A DNA stretch of 64,000 nucleotides from Rhodobacteraceae bacterium NBU2976 (lineage in GTDB: Bacteria > Pseudomonadota > Alphaproteobacteria > Rhodobacterales > Rhodobacteraceae). The notes beneath the pieces were generated by a model. That model searched no databases, had not been told where the DNA came from, and saw only the letters and a list, made by a program, of their open reading frames with translations. The stretch is from positions 248,001-312,000 of the forward strand of contig JALPRQ010000002.1 in the NCBI GenBank assembly GCA_023630215.1, in the 5' to 3' direction. A program made the translations under genes and the position numbers. Numbering within the stretch: the first letter of the stretch is position 1; every line of letters begins with the position of its first letter. Positions 8,140 to 17,305 of the stretch are shown here, piece after piece.

Positions 8140-9156
8140 TTAAATCTCGACCAACGCTCCTGTCTCCGCCGCCTGCTTCACAGCCTCCACAACCCGCAAT
8201 GAGCGCACAGCCTCGCGCCCACTGACCAACGGTTCCGCCCGCCCCGCGATCACCTCGCAGAAATGCGCCAGTTGACGATCCAGCGGATCGGCACGCGCAA
8301 CCTCGTATGCCTCCACATCGATCGGCTTGAACCAGTGCTGTTCCGCCTGTGACCAGATCCGCCCGCGTGGCAGTTCCAGTGACGCTTTCGTCCCGCCAAT
8401 ATGATAACAATTCTGCCCCGCCGCCGGGTAATCCGGGTTCTCTCCGGTCGACATTTCCCAGCTCCATGGGGAAACCAGCGAGTCCGAAATCGTCAGCGTC
8501 CCAACCGCGCCATTCGCGAACCGCAGCAGGATCACAGCCGTATCTTCAACCGCGAACCCGCGCACGGCGTTCGACTGCATCGCCTGCACGGATGTAATCT
8601 CGCCAATCATATGGCGCATCAGATCAACCTCGTGGATCAGGTTGATGAAGATCGGTCCCGCCCCGGGTTTAGTGCGCCAATCGACATTGAAATAGTCGTC
8701 TGGCTTGTAAATCCAGAAAGACCCATGCACCGCCACGATCTGCCCCAGACGCCCCGCATCAATCTGCGCCCGCGCCGCCGCAATCAGCGGATTATGCCGC
8801 CGGTGATGCCCGATGAGCAACGGGACCTCGGCAGACTCGGCCGCATCGACCAGAACTTCCGCCCGCGCAGCGCTGTCGGCTATCGGTTTCTCGATCAGCG
8901 CCGGGATGCCCGCGCTGACGGCCTGCAACCCGGCCTTTACATGATGGTCGTTTGGCGTCGCGATGATTAACCCGTCGGGTGCGTCCTTGGCCAGCAGTTC
9001 TGGCAATGTTGCAAACCACGGCACGCCCTGTTTGGCGGTATACGTCTCTGCCATCGGGTCCACGATTGCGCACAGCTCAGCACACTCGGACCGTGTAATC
9101 ACGTCGACATGCCGTCGACCGATCTGGCCTACCCCCACAACTGCTACTCTGAACAT
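8140..9156 (-). CDS. Gfo/Idh/MocA family oxidoreductase
   Basis: A 338-residue NAD(P)-dependent sugar or inositol dehydrogenase-like protein. Visible are the N-terminal Rossmann motif VAVVGVGQIGRRH, the family motif EKPIADS (the EKP lysine) and a middle GPIFINLIHEVDLMRHM segment containing the conserved Asp/His region. The start at 9156 is preferred over upstream in-frame starts because it gives the canonical N-terminus and has a gggaggtg ribosome site. It converges on the xylBA terminator. The substrate cannot be read from the sequence; cyclitols or aldoses are typical. Confidence 0.8.
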   Translation of the reverse strand: MFRVAVVGVGQIGRRHVDVITRSECAELCAIVDPMAETYTAKQGVPWFATLPELLAKDAPDGLIIATPNDHHVKAGLQAVSAGIPALIEKPIADSAARAEVLVDAAESAEVPLLIGHHRRHNPLIAAARAQIDAGRLGQIVAVHGSFWIYKPDDYFNVDWRTKPGAGPIFINLIHEVDLMRHMIGEITSVQAMQSNAVRGFAVEDTAVILLRFANGAVGTLTISDSLVSPWSWEMSTGENPDYPAAGQNCYHIGGTKASLELPRGRIWSQAEQHWFKPIDVEAYEVARADPLDRQLAHFCEVIAGRAEPLVSGREAVRSLRVVEAVKQAAETGALVEI

Positions 9157-9244
9157 AAGCACCTCCCGACGTGCAGCATAGCACGCTTGCGGGTCCCACG
9201 CACCTACCCGCCCCACAGGGCTGGCACCCACCTTCTCCGTCACA

Positions 9245-9293
9245 ATCCCGATTGCACTCCCCCGCCCCTCATGCCAACATTATCCCGATTGCA
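9245..9293 (+). promoter_or_regulatory. Duplicated 12-bp element upstream of ureE
   Basis: The sequence ATCCCGATTGCA occurs at 9245-9256 and again at 9282-9293, 37 bases apart. The first copy lies in an imperfect inverted repeat, CAATC-CC-GATTG. The second ends 13 bases before the ureE start. It looks like a pair of regulator sites, but the cognate protein is unknown. Confidence 0.4.
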
Positions 9294-9306
9294 ACACAGG
9301 ACTGCC

Positions 9307-9753
9307 ATGCCCCGCGCCACATCTGTCATACATTCCCACGACCCCGCCGCCGACACGGTGACACTGTCCTACGACGACCGTTTCCGCCGTCGTATGGCGA
9401 TGACAACGGATGGGGGAGAGGGGTTTCTGCTCGACCTGCCGGAAACGATGGAATTGCGCGCCGGCGATCACCTGATCCTTGACGATGGTCGTCATATCGC
9501 GATCCGCGCGGCGGACGAACCGCTAATGAAAACCACCAGCCCTGATCCGCACCACCTGACCCGCACAGCGTGGCATGTCGGCAATCGGCACCTCCCGTGC
9601 GAGGTGCACGCCGATCACCTGATCCTGCGCTACGATCACGTCATCGAGCAAATGCTGCAGCAGCTCGGATGCACGGTGGAACGTCTTGACGGCCCCTTCA
9701 ACCCCGAAGGCGGCGCTTACGGTCATGGCCGAACCCACGGACACGCGCATTGA
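9307..9753 (+). CDS. ureE: Urease accessory protein UreE (nickel chaperone)
   Basis: A 148-residue cytosolic metallochaperone that delivers nickel to apo-urease with UreFG. Visible are the N-terminal domain (LSYDDRFRRRM, LLDLPETMELRAGDHLIL), the central TAWHVGNRHLPCEV metal-site region, GCTVERLDGPFNPEGGAYG, and a short His-containing tail (HGRTHGHAH). The ATG at 9307 is the only start giving a normal N-terminus. The stop overlaps the TTG start of ureF. No urease structural genes (ureABC) or ureD lie in this window, although they usually precede ureE. Confidence 0.93.
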   Translation: MPRATSVIHSHDPAADTVTLSYDDRFRRRMAMTTDGGEGFLLDLPETMELRAGDHLILDDGRHIAIRAADEPLMKTTSPDPHHLTRTAWHVGNRHLPCEVHADHLILRYDHVIEQMLQQLGCTVERLDGPFNPEGGAYGHGRTHGHAH

Positions 9754-10382
9754 GCGCGGCACTGCTAACTCTAACACAGTGGCTTTCGCCCGCATATCCG
9801 GTGGGGGCATTCACCTATTCACATGGGCTAGAGGCGGCTATCGCCACTGGAGACGTTCACGACGCACAAACTGCGCAAGACTGGATCGGAGATTGTCTAC
9901 AGCACGGCGCGGCACGCAATGATGCCATCCTATTGGTGCAGGCTTACGCATCGGACGACCCGACCGACCTTGCCGATTTGGCTCGCGCACTCGCCACCAG
10001 CCGCGAACGCCTGACCGAGACAGAGGATCAAGGCCGCGCGTTTGCCCGCACCACGTCCGACGTTTGGGGGCTGGACTTGCCACCCATGCCCTACCCTGTC
10101 GTCGTGGGCCGCGCCGCGGGACTGAAGAAACTGCCAGTGCAAACCACGGTAACGCTGTATCTACACGCCTTTACATCAAACCTTGTGTCGGCAGCGGTGC
10201 GTCTGATCCCGCTTGGCCAAACCGAAGGGCAAGCGATTACCCATGCGCTGCACACCACGATTGCCGCCACTGTGCGCGAGGCTATGCGCGCCACGCTCGA
10301 CGATATCGGCGCGTGTGTGTTCCGGTCCGATCTTTCATCAATGCAACACGAAACCCAAACCACGAGGCTGTTCAAAACATGA
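9750..10382 (+). CDS. ureF: Urease accessory protein UreF
   Basis: A 210-residue cytosolic protein acting with UreG and UreD to activate urease. The family signature [18 protein letters not shown] lies at residues 11-28, with a helical body and [11 protein letters not shown]-type segment after residue 150. The start is TTG, overlapping the ureE stop as TTGA, because there is no suitable ATG. The stop overlaps the ureG ATG (ATGA). Confidence 0.92.
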   Translation: MSAALLTLTQWLSPAYPVGAFTYSHGLEAAIATGDVHDAQTAQDWIGDCLQHGAARNDAILLVQAYASDDPTDLADLARALATSRERLTETEDQGRAFARTTSDVWGLDLPPMPYPVVVGRAAGLKKLPVQTTVTLYLHAFTSNLVSAAVRLIPLGQTEGQAITHALHTTIAATVREAMRATLDDIGACVFRSDLSSMQHETQTTRLFKT

Positions 10383-10996
10383 GCTCCCCCCACGGTCCTT
10401 TACGCGTCGGAATCGGCGGCCCTGTCGGCGCTGGCAAAACCTCCCTGACCGAAGCCCTTTGCAAGGCGTTGCGCGAGAAATATTCCGTCGCAGTCATCAC
10501 CAATGACATCTACACGCGCGAGGATGCGGAGTATCTGATGCGCGCCCAAGCCCTGCCGCTGGAACGGATTAAAGGCGTAGAAACCGGGGGCTGTCCCCAC
10601 ACCGCGATCCGCGAGGATGCCTCCATCAATCTCGCCGCTGTGGACGAATTGAAACGCGATTTCCCCGACCTCGACCTGATCCTGATCGAAAGCGGCGGCG
10701 ACAATCTGTCGGCGACCTTTTCGCCGGAACTCGCGGACCTGACCATCTATGTCATCGACGTGGCGGCGGGCGAGGAAATACCGCGAAAGGGCGGCCCCGC
10801 GATCACCCGGTCCGACCTGCTGATCATCAACAAAACCGATCTTGCACCTTATGTCGGCGCCTCGCTCGACGTGATGGACCGCGATGCTAGCGCCCAACGT
10901 GCAGGGCGACCGTTCGTGTTTGCCGAGGTGAAACACGGCAAGGGCATTCCCGAGATTATCCAGTTTCTTGAAACCACCGGAGGGCTGGCGGCATGA
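10379..10996 (+). CDS. ureG: Urease accessory GTPase UreG
   Basis: A 205-residue SIMIBI-class GTPase that powers nickel insertion into urease. Visible are the P-loop GGPVGAGKT (13-21), the nickel-binding CPH within [15 protein letters not shown], the Walker B-like [11 protein letters not shown], and the base-recognition motif [10 protein letters not shown]. The ATG at 10379 overlaps the ureF stop and gives the standard length. An upstream in-frame extension inside ureF is a reading-frame artefact. The stop overlaps the following esterase gene. Confidence 0.95.
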   Translation: MSSPHGPLRVGIGGPVGAGKTSLTEALCKALREKYSVAVITNDIYTREDAEYLMRAQALPLERIKGVETGGCPHTAIREDASINLAAVDELKRDFPDLDLILIESGGDNLSATFSPELADLTIYVIDVAAGEEIPRKGGPAITRSDLLIINKTDLAPYVGASLDVMDRDASAQRAGRPFVFAEVKHGKGIPEIIQFLETTGGLAA

Positions 10997-11637
10997 AAAC
11001 GATCTTATGCTACGGCGACAGCAACACACATGGCGCGGGCACCGACCGTTTGCGCGACAGCCGCTATGGCCCGCGCGAGCGCTATACCGGTGTCCTTCGC
11101 GCCGAGCTTGGCGACGACTGGCACGTGATCGAGGAAGGGCTGGGGGGCCGGACAACCGTTTCCGACGACCCGGTTGAAGGCGCTGACCGCAACGGCCGCA
11201 CCTATCTGAAACCCTGCATCGAAAGCCATTGGCCGCTGGATATGATCACGATCATGCTTGGCACCAACGACCTGAAGCGTCGCTTCAACAAAGATGCGCC
11301 GGAAATCGCGCGCGGGGTAGAGGCTTTGGTCAAGGATATCAAAGCGTTAAAGCCGGGATGGGGTGAGTCGATCCCCGAAATCCTGATCATCTGCCCACCC
11401 GTCATCCTGCCCGATCCGCCCGGCTTTCATCACATGTTTGATGGTGGTTACGAGACGTCCAAACACCTCCCCGCCGAATACCGCCGGATAGCCGAGTTGC
11501 AAGAGGTCCATTTCCTTGACGCAAACGCGCATATCGTCAGCAGCCCCAAGGATGGTATCCATTTCGAGGTCGAGGAACATACCAAGCTCGGCAAAGCGAT
11601 TGCGGCCAAGGTGAAGAAAATATTCAGCCCCGACTAA
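10993..11637 (+). CDS. SGNH/GDSL-family esterase (arylesterase-like)
   Basis: A 214-residue SGNH hydrolase with no evident signal peptide, so probably cytosolic. Catalytic Ser10 sits in YGDSN (block I), GTND is at 90-93 (block III), and D187-x2-H190 (DGIH) completes the triad. It resembles bacterial arylesterases or acyl hydrolases; the physiological ester is unknown. It is coupled to ureG by ATGA, making ureEFG plus esterase one operon, an association without obvious biochemical logic. Its TAA overlaps the stop of the convergent sulfotransferase gene. Confidence 0.8.
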   Translation: MKTILCYGDSNTHGAGTDRLRDSRYGPRERYTGVLRAELGDDWHVIEEGLGGRTTVSDDPVEGADRNGRTYLKPCIESHWPLDMITIMLGTNDLKRRFNKDAPEIARGVEALVKDIKALKPGWGESIPEILIICPPVILPDPPGFHHMFDGGYETSKHLPAEYRRIAELQEVHFLDANAHIVSSPKDGIHFEVEEHTKLGKAIAAKVKKIFSPD

Positions 11638-13220
11638 ACTTCGGCATAGTCCCCCAGCGCCTCTATCAGTGGCCCGAGATGCTTTTCATATTTCTTCCAC
11701 TTCTTCACCGACGACCGATAGATCGGCTGACGAACCTGCCATTTCGAAGGCGTCGTCACCAACTGCGCATTGGAATTGAACTCCAGACAAGCAGGATCCC
11801 AGTCGAGGTCTAGGAAATCGATCAGACCGCGTGTCGCGCTTTCCGGGTCAGAGGTCAGCGCCTCGTAGGAGCTTTCGTAGATTTCAAGCGGTAGCACCTC
11901 GGACCAATGCGCCATCAGGTCGCGATATTCGCGGTAAAACAATCCAAGTGATGTCAGCTCGTTGTTATACGAATGCGCATCACTGAAATCGTTCATGTAG
12001 CAGGACAGACAAGTATCCAGCGGATCGCGGGTACAGTGAATGACCTTGGCCTCAGGATATAGGATGGCAATCAATCCTAGGCTTTCGAAATTCAGCGGCA
12101 TCTTGTCGATCACATACTTGGCAGAGCTCGATACTCGATCCAGAATATCCAGATACTCACGAGAATATTTTTGGAGATCACGATCATTCAGGTTGGCAAT
12201 ATTGCGCAAAAACGTTTTGTCATTTGGCTCATATATACCAAGTTTGGCAAACAAATTGCGATGGTAGTGTAGCTCACCAGCGCCAGCGACCTCTTGATGA
12301 CTGGCGCAGATTTGTTCGGTCAACGTAGTGCCGGATCGCGGCATTCCTACGATAAAGACGTGACGTGCATTCCCTGACTCAAAGGACCTTCGAGTTTTGA
12401 AAAAATCTGCGTCGAACGCGGTCTTTATTCGATTGCAGTATTCGTGGTGTCGATCCGACTGAAACCGCTTCTCGAAACGGTCTTTCGCCGATTTGTAAAA
12501 CGCAAACGCCTGATCATACGCCTTGCGATCTGCGGAAACTTTTCCTGCGGCGTACAACAGCTTCGCTCCATGATATGACGAAGCCGTCCGATCCTTTGCC
12601 AATGCAATAAGTCGGTGAGCAACCGGATCATTATCGTTGAATTTGGTTATCTTCGAGAGTCCGACCAACGCCGTGACTTCGGAGATGTCTTTCTTTGCTG
12701 ATATCCTTCGATAGATTGCAGAAGCGTCGTCTATTTGCCCGGCATCGACCAGGTAATTTGCCAGCGTAAGCGCGAGTACAGAATTGTTGGGTTCAAGTTC
12801 ACAAGCTTGACGCGCGAACTGTAGCGACCCGTCCAGATCACCCAACGCATGTTGCACCGCTCCCGACAGCGCAATAATCGACGCTGCGTCGGGGCGAAGT
12901 TCCCGTGCTTTTTCAAGTGCCGTAGCAGCCTTGGAATAGGCTTTCAACTTGAAAGAAACCCCAGCAAGATTGACGAGTGGCTCGACACTTTCCGGTCGCG
13001 CCTTATGTGCTTTCAATAAATAGGTTTGGGCCGTTGACAGGTCATTGGCGTCAGCAGCAATCACTCCGAGAAGTTGTAAAGCATCGGCGTTCTTGGGTTG
13101 AACCGCCAGTATACCCAATAGCAGCTGTTGAGCGTCTTTCGATCTTCCCTGTTTTTGCAGATTGAACGCCTGTCGAAGCGCATTCGGTATTTGGTTGGGA
13201 AGCAACTTGATTTTGGCCAT
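11634..13220 (-). CDS. TPR-repeat sulfotransferase
   Basis: A 528-residue protein. Residues about 1-270 are tetratricopeptide-like repeats (ALQLLGVIAADANDLSTA, AGQIDDASAIYRR and similar). Residues about 285-528 are a PAPS-dependent sulfotransferase domain with the 5'-phosphosulfate loop VGMPRSGTTLTEQI and the 3'-phosphate region HCTRDPLDTCLSCY. Such fusions are expected to transfer sulfate to glycans, proteins or small molecules; the acceptor is not known. No signal peptide or membrane span is evident. The coding sequence is visibly richer in A/T than its neighbours, which suggests more recent acquisition. The ribosome site is weak (gaaag). Confidence 0.82.
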   Translation of the reverse strand: MAKIKLLPNQIPNALRQAFNLQKQGRSKDAQQLLLGILAVQPKNADALQLLGVIAADANDLSTAQTYLLKAHKARPESVEPLVNLAGVSFKLKAYSKAATALEKARELRPDAASIIALSGAVQHALGDLDGSLQFARQACELEPNNSVLALTLANYLVDAGQIDDASAIYRRISAKKDISEVTALVGLSKITKFNDNDPVAHRLIALAKDRTASSYHGAKLLYAAGKVSADRKAYDQAFAFYKSAKDRFEKRFQSDRHHEYCNRIKTAFDADFFKTRRSFESGNARHVFIVGMPRSGTTLTEQICASHQEVAGAGELHYHRNLFAKLGIYEPNDKTFLRNIANLNDRDLQKYSREYLDILDRVSSSAKYVIDKMPLNFESLGLIAILYPEAKVIHCTRDPLDTCLSCYMNDFSDAHSYNNELTSLGLFYREYRDLMAHWSEVLPLEIYESSYEALTSDPESATRGLIDFLDLDWDPACLEFNSNAQLVTTPSKWQVRQPIYRSSVKKWKKYEKHLGPLIEALGDYAEV

Positions 13221-13311
13221 AAATTATTATCTTTCAGGCTCGCGATATTGATGCCCGATCTCTGGGATATCGACCTTGTGTATCGAAGCAAAAGCTATAG
13301 ACTGAAAGCGA

Positions 13312-13327
13312 ATGCTTCAACAAGCAT
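13312..13327. repeat. Short inverted repeat upstream of the ThuA gene
   Basis: ATGCTT-CAAC-AAGCAT is a perfect 6-bp inverted repeat with a 4-base spacer, ending 30 bases before the ThuA start. It could be a regulator site or a small leader hairpin. The rest of the 137-bp gap shows no gene. Confidence 0.35.
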
Positions 13328-13357
13328 ATGCCAACATCCAAGCAACGAGAGTAACAG

Positions 13358-14143
13358 ATGAATATCCGCGCAACCGTCTGGGGCGAGAACGTCCATGAAC
13401 GCAAAAACGCCGTCGTCGCCGAGGTTTATCCCGACGGGATGCACACCCAGATTGCCAAATTGCTGGCCGAGGATGCGCAAATCACCACCCGCACCGCGAC
13501 GCTGGATCAGCCTGACCATGGGCTGACGGATGATGTGCTGGCGGACACGGATGTGCTGCTGTGGTGGGGTCACGCGGCACATGGCGATGTGCAGGATGAA
13601 ATCGTCGAAAAGGTTGCCAACCGCGTCTGGCAGGGGATGGGGTTAATCCTGCTCCATTCGGCGCATTTTTCCAAAATTTTCAAACGCCTGATGGGCACCC
13701 CCTGTGCGCTGAGCTGGCGCGAGGCTGGAGAGCGCGAGCGTCTTTGGGTCACGAACCCCCGTCACCCGATTGCCGCCGGCCTGCCACCGCATTTTGAACT
13801 GGAAAACGAAGAAATGTATGGCGAGCCGTTTTCCGTTCCTGAACCGCTGGAAACCGTCTTCATCAGCTGGTTTCAAGGGGGCGAGGTGTTTCGTTCAGGC
13901 CTGACCTATCGCCGCGGGGCCGGGAACATTTTTTACTTCCGCCCGGGGCACGAAACCTACCCCACTTATTACGATAAAAATGTTGGCACAGTCCTGCGCA
14001 ACGCCGTCACTTGGGCCTACAACCCCCAGCCCGCCATCGAGGACCCGACAAAGGCGCCGAACGTCCCTGTCGAAACTGCGCTGGAACCCATCACCGAGCG
14101 CGGACCAAAGCTGCACGCCAAGGGCGAGGAAGGATTACGCTGA
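13358..14143 (+). CDS. ThuA-like protein (trehalose utilization family)
   Basis: A 261-residue protein of the ThuA family, which has a class I glutamine amidotransferase-like fold. Visible are the start [25 protein letters not shown] near residue 65, a [13 protein letters not shown] segment and [13 protein letters not shown] near residue 190. ThuA with its ThuB-type oxidoreductase partner is known from rhizobial trehalose/sucrose catabolism, probably making 3-keto sugars. Here too a Gfo/Idh/MocA gene follows directly, with a TGATG stop/start overlap. Confidence 0.85.
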   Translation: MNIRATVWGENVHERKNAVVAEVYPDGMHTQIAKLLAEDAQITTRTATLDQPDHGLTDDVLADTDVLLWWGHAAHGDVQDEIVEKVANRVWQGMGLILLHSAHFSKIFKRLMGTPCALSWREAGERERLWVTNPRHPIAAGLPPHFELENEEMYGEPFSVPEPLETVFISWFQGGEVFRSGLTYRRGAGNIFYFRPGHETYPTYYDKNVGTVLRNAVTWAYNPQPAIEDPTKAPNVPVETALEPITERGPKLHAKGEEGLR

Positions 14144-15186
14144 TGCGCATTCTGATTATCGGCACCGGTGGGATGGCCCGCCAACACGCCAAGCAATTCA
14201 CCGATATTGACGGGGTAGAGGTCGTTGCCGGTGTTGATGTGGACGCCGAAAAACTCGCGGCCTTTTGCAAGGCTTATGCCATCCCAAACCAGTTTACGAC
14301 ACTCGCCGATGCGCTGGCATGGGGGGAGTTTGACGCGGTGGCCAACGTTACGCCCGACGCGATCCATTATCCGACAACCATGCCCGTGATCGCGGCGGGT
14401 AAGCATGTGTTCTGCGAAAAGCCGCTGGCCCAGAATTACGCGCACGCCAAGGAAATGACCGACGCTGCCGAGGCTGCCGGGCTGGTCGCGATGGTGAACC
14501 TCACCTACCGCAATGTCGCCCAAATCCATAAGGCGCGCGAACTGGTGGAAAGCGGCGCGATTGGCGACGTGAAGCATATCGAGGCGTCATACCTTCAAAG
14601 CTGGCTGGTGCAGGATCTGTGGGGCAAATGGGATGAGGAGGATCAGTGGCTTTGGCGCCTGTCCACCGCGCATGGATCAAACGGAGCGCTGGGGGATATC
14701 GGCATCCATATCCTCGATTTTGCCGTCTATGGCGCAGCGCAGGATATCAATAATATCTATTGCCGCCTCCATACGTTCGACAAGGCACCGGGCAACCGTA
14801 TCGGTAAATATACGCTGGATGCGAACGACAGTTTCGCGATGAGCGTCGCCTTCGCCAACGGCGCTATCGGTACGATCAGCGCCACGCGCTTTGCTTCGGG
14901 CCATATCAACGATTTGCGGGTGCGGATTTACGGCGACAAAGGTGGGATCGAAGTGAACCACCGACCCGATGGATCAGACATCAAGGTCTGTCTAGGTGAC
15001 AATGTCAAAAAGGCGAAATGGGTGGAGCTAAAGGTTGATCCCGTCATCACCAACTACCAGCGTTTCGTAGATGCGGTGCGGGCGGGCAAGACGGCAGAAC
15101 CGTCATTCGCCCACGCCGCCCGGTTGCAAAATGCGCTGGATCAAAGCGTGATCTCGGACCACCGGTCCGAGGATCAGGACGTCTAG
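14143..15186 (+). CDS. Gfo/Idh/MocA oxidoreductase, ThuB-like
   Basis: A 347-residue NAD(P)-dependent oxidoreductase. Visible are the Rossmann motif ILIIGTGGMARQH, the EKPLAQNY motif near residue 91 and a middle GDIGIHILDFAVYGA segment containing the conserved His/Asp pair. The ATG at 14143 overlaps the ThuA stop and gives the canonical N-terminus. With the ThuA-like gene this forms a two-gene unit of the thuAB type, so oxidation of a disaccharide or glucoside to its 3-keto form is the likely role (inferred). Its TAG stop shares a CTAG with the convergent fusion gene. Confidence 0.82.
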   Translation: MRILIIGTGGMARQHAKQFTDIDGVEVVAGVDVDAEKLAAFCKAYAIPNQFTTLADALAWGEFDAVANVTPDAIHYPTTMPVIAAGKHVFCEKPLAQNYAHAKEMTDAAEAAGLVAMVNLTYRNVAQIHKARELVESGAIGDVKHIEASYLQSWLVQDLWGKWDEEDQWLWRLSTAHGSNGALGDIGIHILDFAVYGAAQDINNIYCRLHTFDKAPGNRIGKYTLDANDSFAMSVAFANGAIGTISATRFASGHINDLRVRIYGDKGGIEVNHRPDGSDIKVCLGDNVKKAKWVELKVDPVITNYQRFVDAVRAGKTAEPSFAHAARLQNALDQSVISDHRSEDQDV

Positions 15187-17189
15187 CGCGTATCACTTTC
15201 AAGGTTCAGCCACGCGGCCTCCGCTTCCGTCAGATTGACGGTCAGTGACGGCAGCGTGGTGGCCAGTTCCCCGGCGGATCGCGGTCCAATTAGGGCAATC
15301 GACGGGAAGCTTTGCGCAATCACCCAAGCGGTGGCGATATTGTGGGTTTCCACGCCGCGCTCTCGCGCCAGCGCTTCGGCCCGGCGACGGCGTTCGGCGT
15401 TGTTGGCCGACCCGAAGCAGGTTTCCGGTGCGCTATCCAGCGGCAGGCGATTGCGTAAGGCTTCGGGCAGGAAATAGCCTCGGGCTTGGCTGGACCAGGA
15501 CATATGTGCGGTGTGACTGTCACGCAAGAATTGTAACGCCTCGGGCGTATTTGACGACAGACATCCGGCCCAGACAGGTTTTTCCATCACGGCTAGCGAC
15601 AAGTTGTTGTTCAGAATCCGCATCGGTTCAAACCGGTATTGTGCGGCAAAGGCATTCGCCTGCAAAAACCGATTGATGGTCCAATTGGATCCCCCGAAAA
15701 TCCCAATCAACCCTTCCTCTTTCAGTTCATTTAACGCATCGATAAATTCCCCCACCGGCACGTCGGGATTGTCGCGATGCATGATATAGATTGCCGCCTT
15801 ATCGGCCCCTGTGCGTTCCAGCGTTATCTCCAGCTCTGTGCGGATGGTGCGCGGTGTGCAGTATGGCGAATGTGCCCCCTTTACAATCACCGTGGCCTGA
15901 TCCCTGACGCCACGCGCATCCATCCAGTCCGCCAATACGGTTTCATGCAGGCCCTTGCCATAGTGAAACGCCGTGTCAAACGTTCTCCCCCCGGCCTCCC
16001 AATAGGCATCCCAAACCACGGCTGCGGCGCCGATATCATTCTTGTTGTCGCACCCCATGACCAGGCTCGACACCGACAAGCCACACAAATCCTGTGACGG
16101 AATTTGCGGTAAACCTTTGGGCAGGACACCTGGCAGCACGCGACTGGTCTCGGGAATTTCGGTAAATACCCTATAGCCCACCTGATGCCGCCACATATCC
16201 AGCACCGTATTGTTGCCGATACTGTCCGCATGCCCACAGGCAGGCGCAGGGGCTTCGGTCAGGCCATCGGCGATGGCGCGACTGGCAAGCTCTGCCTCGA
16301 ACGCGAACAGATGTTCGGGGTGCTTGTGTTCCTCCACCCGTTCCTCGCCGTTCGCGACAACGGTTAGCGTGATGTCGGACGGCCCGGCATTGCGCCCTGG
16401 CACCCAAGGGTCGTGCACTATGATCCGGCCTTTGTCTCCATAGATGACCGCGATATTGTCCATGGTCAACTGCACCGCCGTCGCGATGTCCGCCGTGAAC
16501 CCATTGGCAAATTTCATGACCGCATAGGCAGTTTCATCAACCCCCGTTGCGCCGATGGTGCCCGTTCCTTTGAACTCCACCGGCTCGGCCACATGCGTCC
16601 CGGCCGAGGCCCCGGCAATCAACCGCGCAAACGACACCGGATAGCCGCCCACATCCAGAATGCCCCCACCACCCAGCGCTGGGTCCATCAGGCGGGATGC
16701 CGGGTCTTTGGGTCCGGCAAAGCCAAAGGTGACGCGGATATGTTTCAGCGTGCCGATCTCGCCGGATTTGATGATCTCCAGCACCCGCGCGATTTGCGGG
16801 TGGCAGCGATACATGAAGGCCTCCATGAAAAAGACACCCTCCTGCCTAGCGGTTTCGACCATGGCTGTAACCTCTGCCGCCGTCAGGCCTGCGGGTTTTT
16901 CGCAGACCACCGGCTTCCTGGCCCGCATGGCCATGATCGACAGTTCTGCGTGCCAGGGGTGAGGGGTCGAAACATAGATCGCATCCACATCCGGGTCGGC
17001 ACATATCGCCTCATAGGTCTCATACCGCTTACCTTCGGCAATCCCGTAATCATCCCCGAACGCCTTGCGCCGCTCCGCCGATCGGCTGGCAATCGCAATC
17101 AGCTCGCCCGACGGTGCCTCCGCCAATCCATCTGCAAAATTGTGCGCAATGCTGCCCGGGCCGATGATGCCCCACCGTGTTTTTGTCAT
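15183..17189 (-). CDS. Fusion protein: Gfo/Idh/MocA oxidoreductase plus aldo/keto reductase
   Basis: A 668-residue bifunctional protein. Residues 1 to about 335 are a Gfo/Idh/MocA module (WGIIGPGSIAHNFADGL, CEKPAGLTAAEV, GGGGILDVGGYPVSFA). Residues about 370-668 are an aldo/keto reductase-like module (LVMGCDNKNDIG, TFDTAFHYGKG with Asp and Tyr, IYIMHRDNP with the His, IALIGPRSAGELATTL). The two join through a short linker with no frame disruption. Both modules use NAD(P)(H), so coupled oxidation and reduction of one sugar is conceivable. A gggagga ribosome site precedes the ATG. It is divergent from dgoK. Confidence 0.85.
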   Translation of the reverse strand: MTKTRWGIIGPGSIAHNFADGLAEAPSGELIAIASRSAERRKAFGDDYGIAEGKRYETYEAICADPDVDAIYVSTPHPWHAELSIMAMRARKPVVCEKPAGLTAAEVTAMVETARQEGVFFMEAFMYRCHPQIARVLEIIKSGEIGTLKHIRVTFGFAGPKDPASRLMDPALGGGGILDVGGYPVSFARLIAGASAGTHVAEPVEFKGTGTIGATGVDETAYAVMKFANGFTADIATAVQLTMDNIAVIYGDKGRIIVHDPWVPGRNAGPSDITLTVVANGEERVEEHKHPEHLFAFEAELASRAIADGLTEAPAPACGHADSIGNNTVLDMWRHQVGYRVFTEIPETSRVLPGVLPKGLPQIPSQDLCGLSVSSLVMGCDNKNDIGAAAVVWDAYWEAGGRTFDTAFHYGKGLHETVLADWMDARGVRDQATVIVKGAHSPYCTPRTIRTELEITLERTGADKAAIYIMHRDNPDVPVGEFIDALNELKEEGLIGIFGGSNWTINRFLQANAFAAQYRFEPMRILNNNLSLAVMEKPVWAGCLSSNTPEALQFLRDSHTAHMSWSSQARGYFLPEALRNRLPLDSAPETCFGSANNAERRRRAEALARERGVETHNIATAWVIAQSFPSIALIGPRSAGELATTLPSLTVNLTEAEAAWLNLESDTR

Positions 17190-17305
17190 GAAATTCCTCC
17201 CAGAATCCGATTGGTATTATCGTTACCCTTTCGGCGCAAAGGTGCAAGGTGAAGTTGATTGTCCAGACTGATCCGACCTGATACAACCGCGCGGCGGAGG
17301 AGCAG

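Noticed and set aside
16413-17252. 279-codon plus-strand frame opposite the Gfo/AKR fusion
   Set aside because: It is antisense to a well-supported gene and its product is composition-driven, with many Arg and His.
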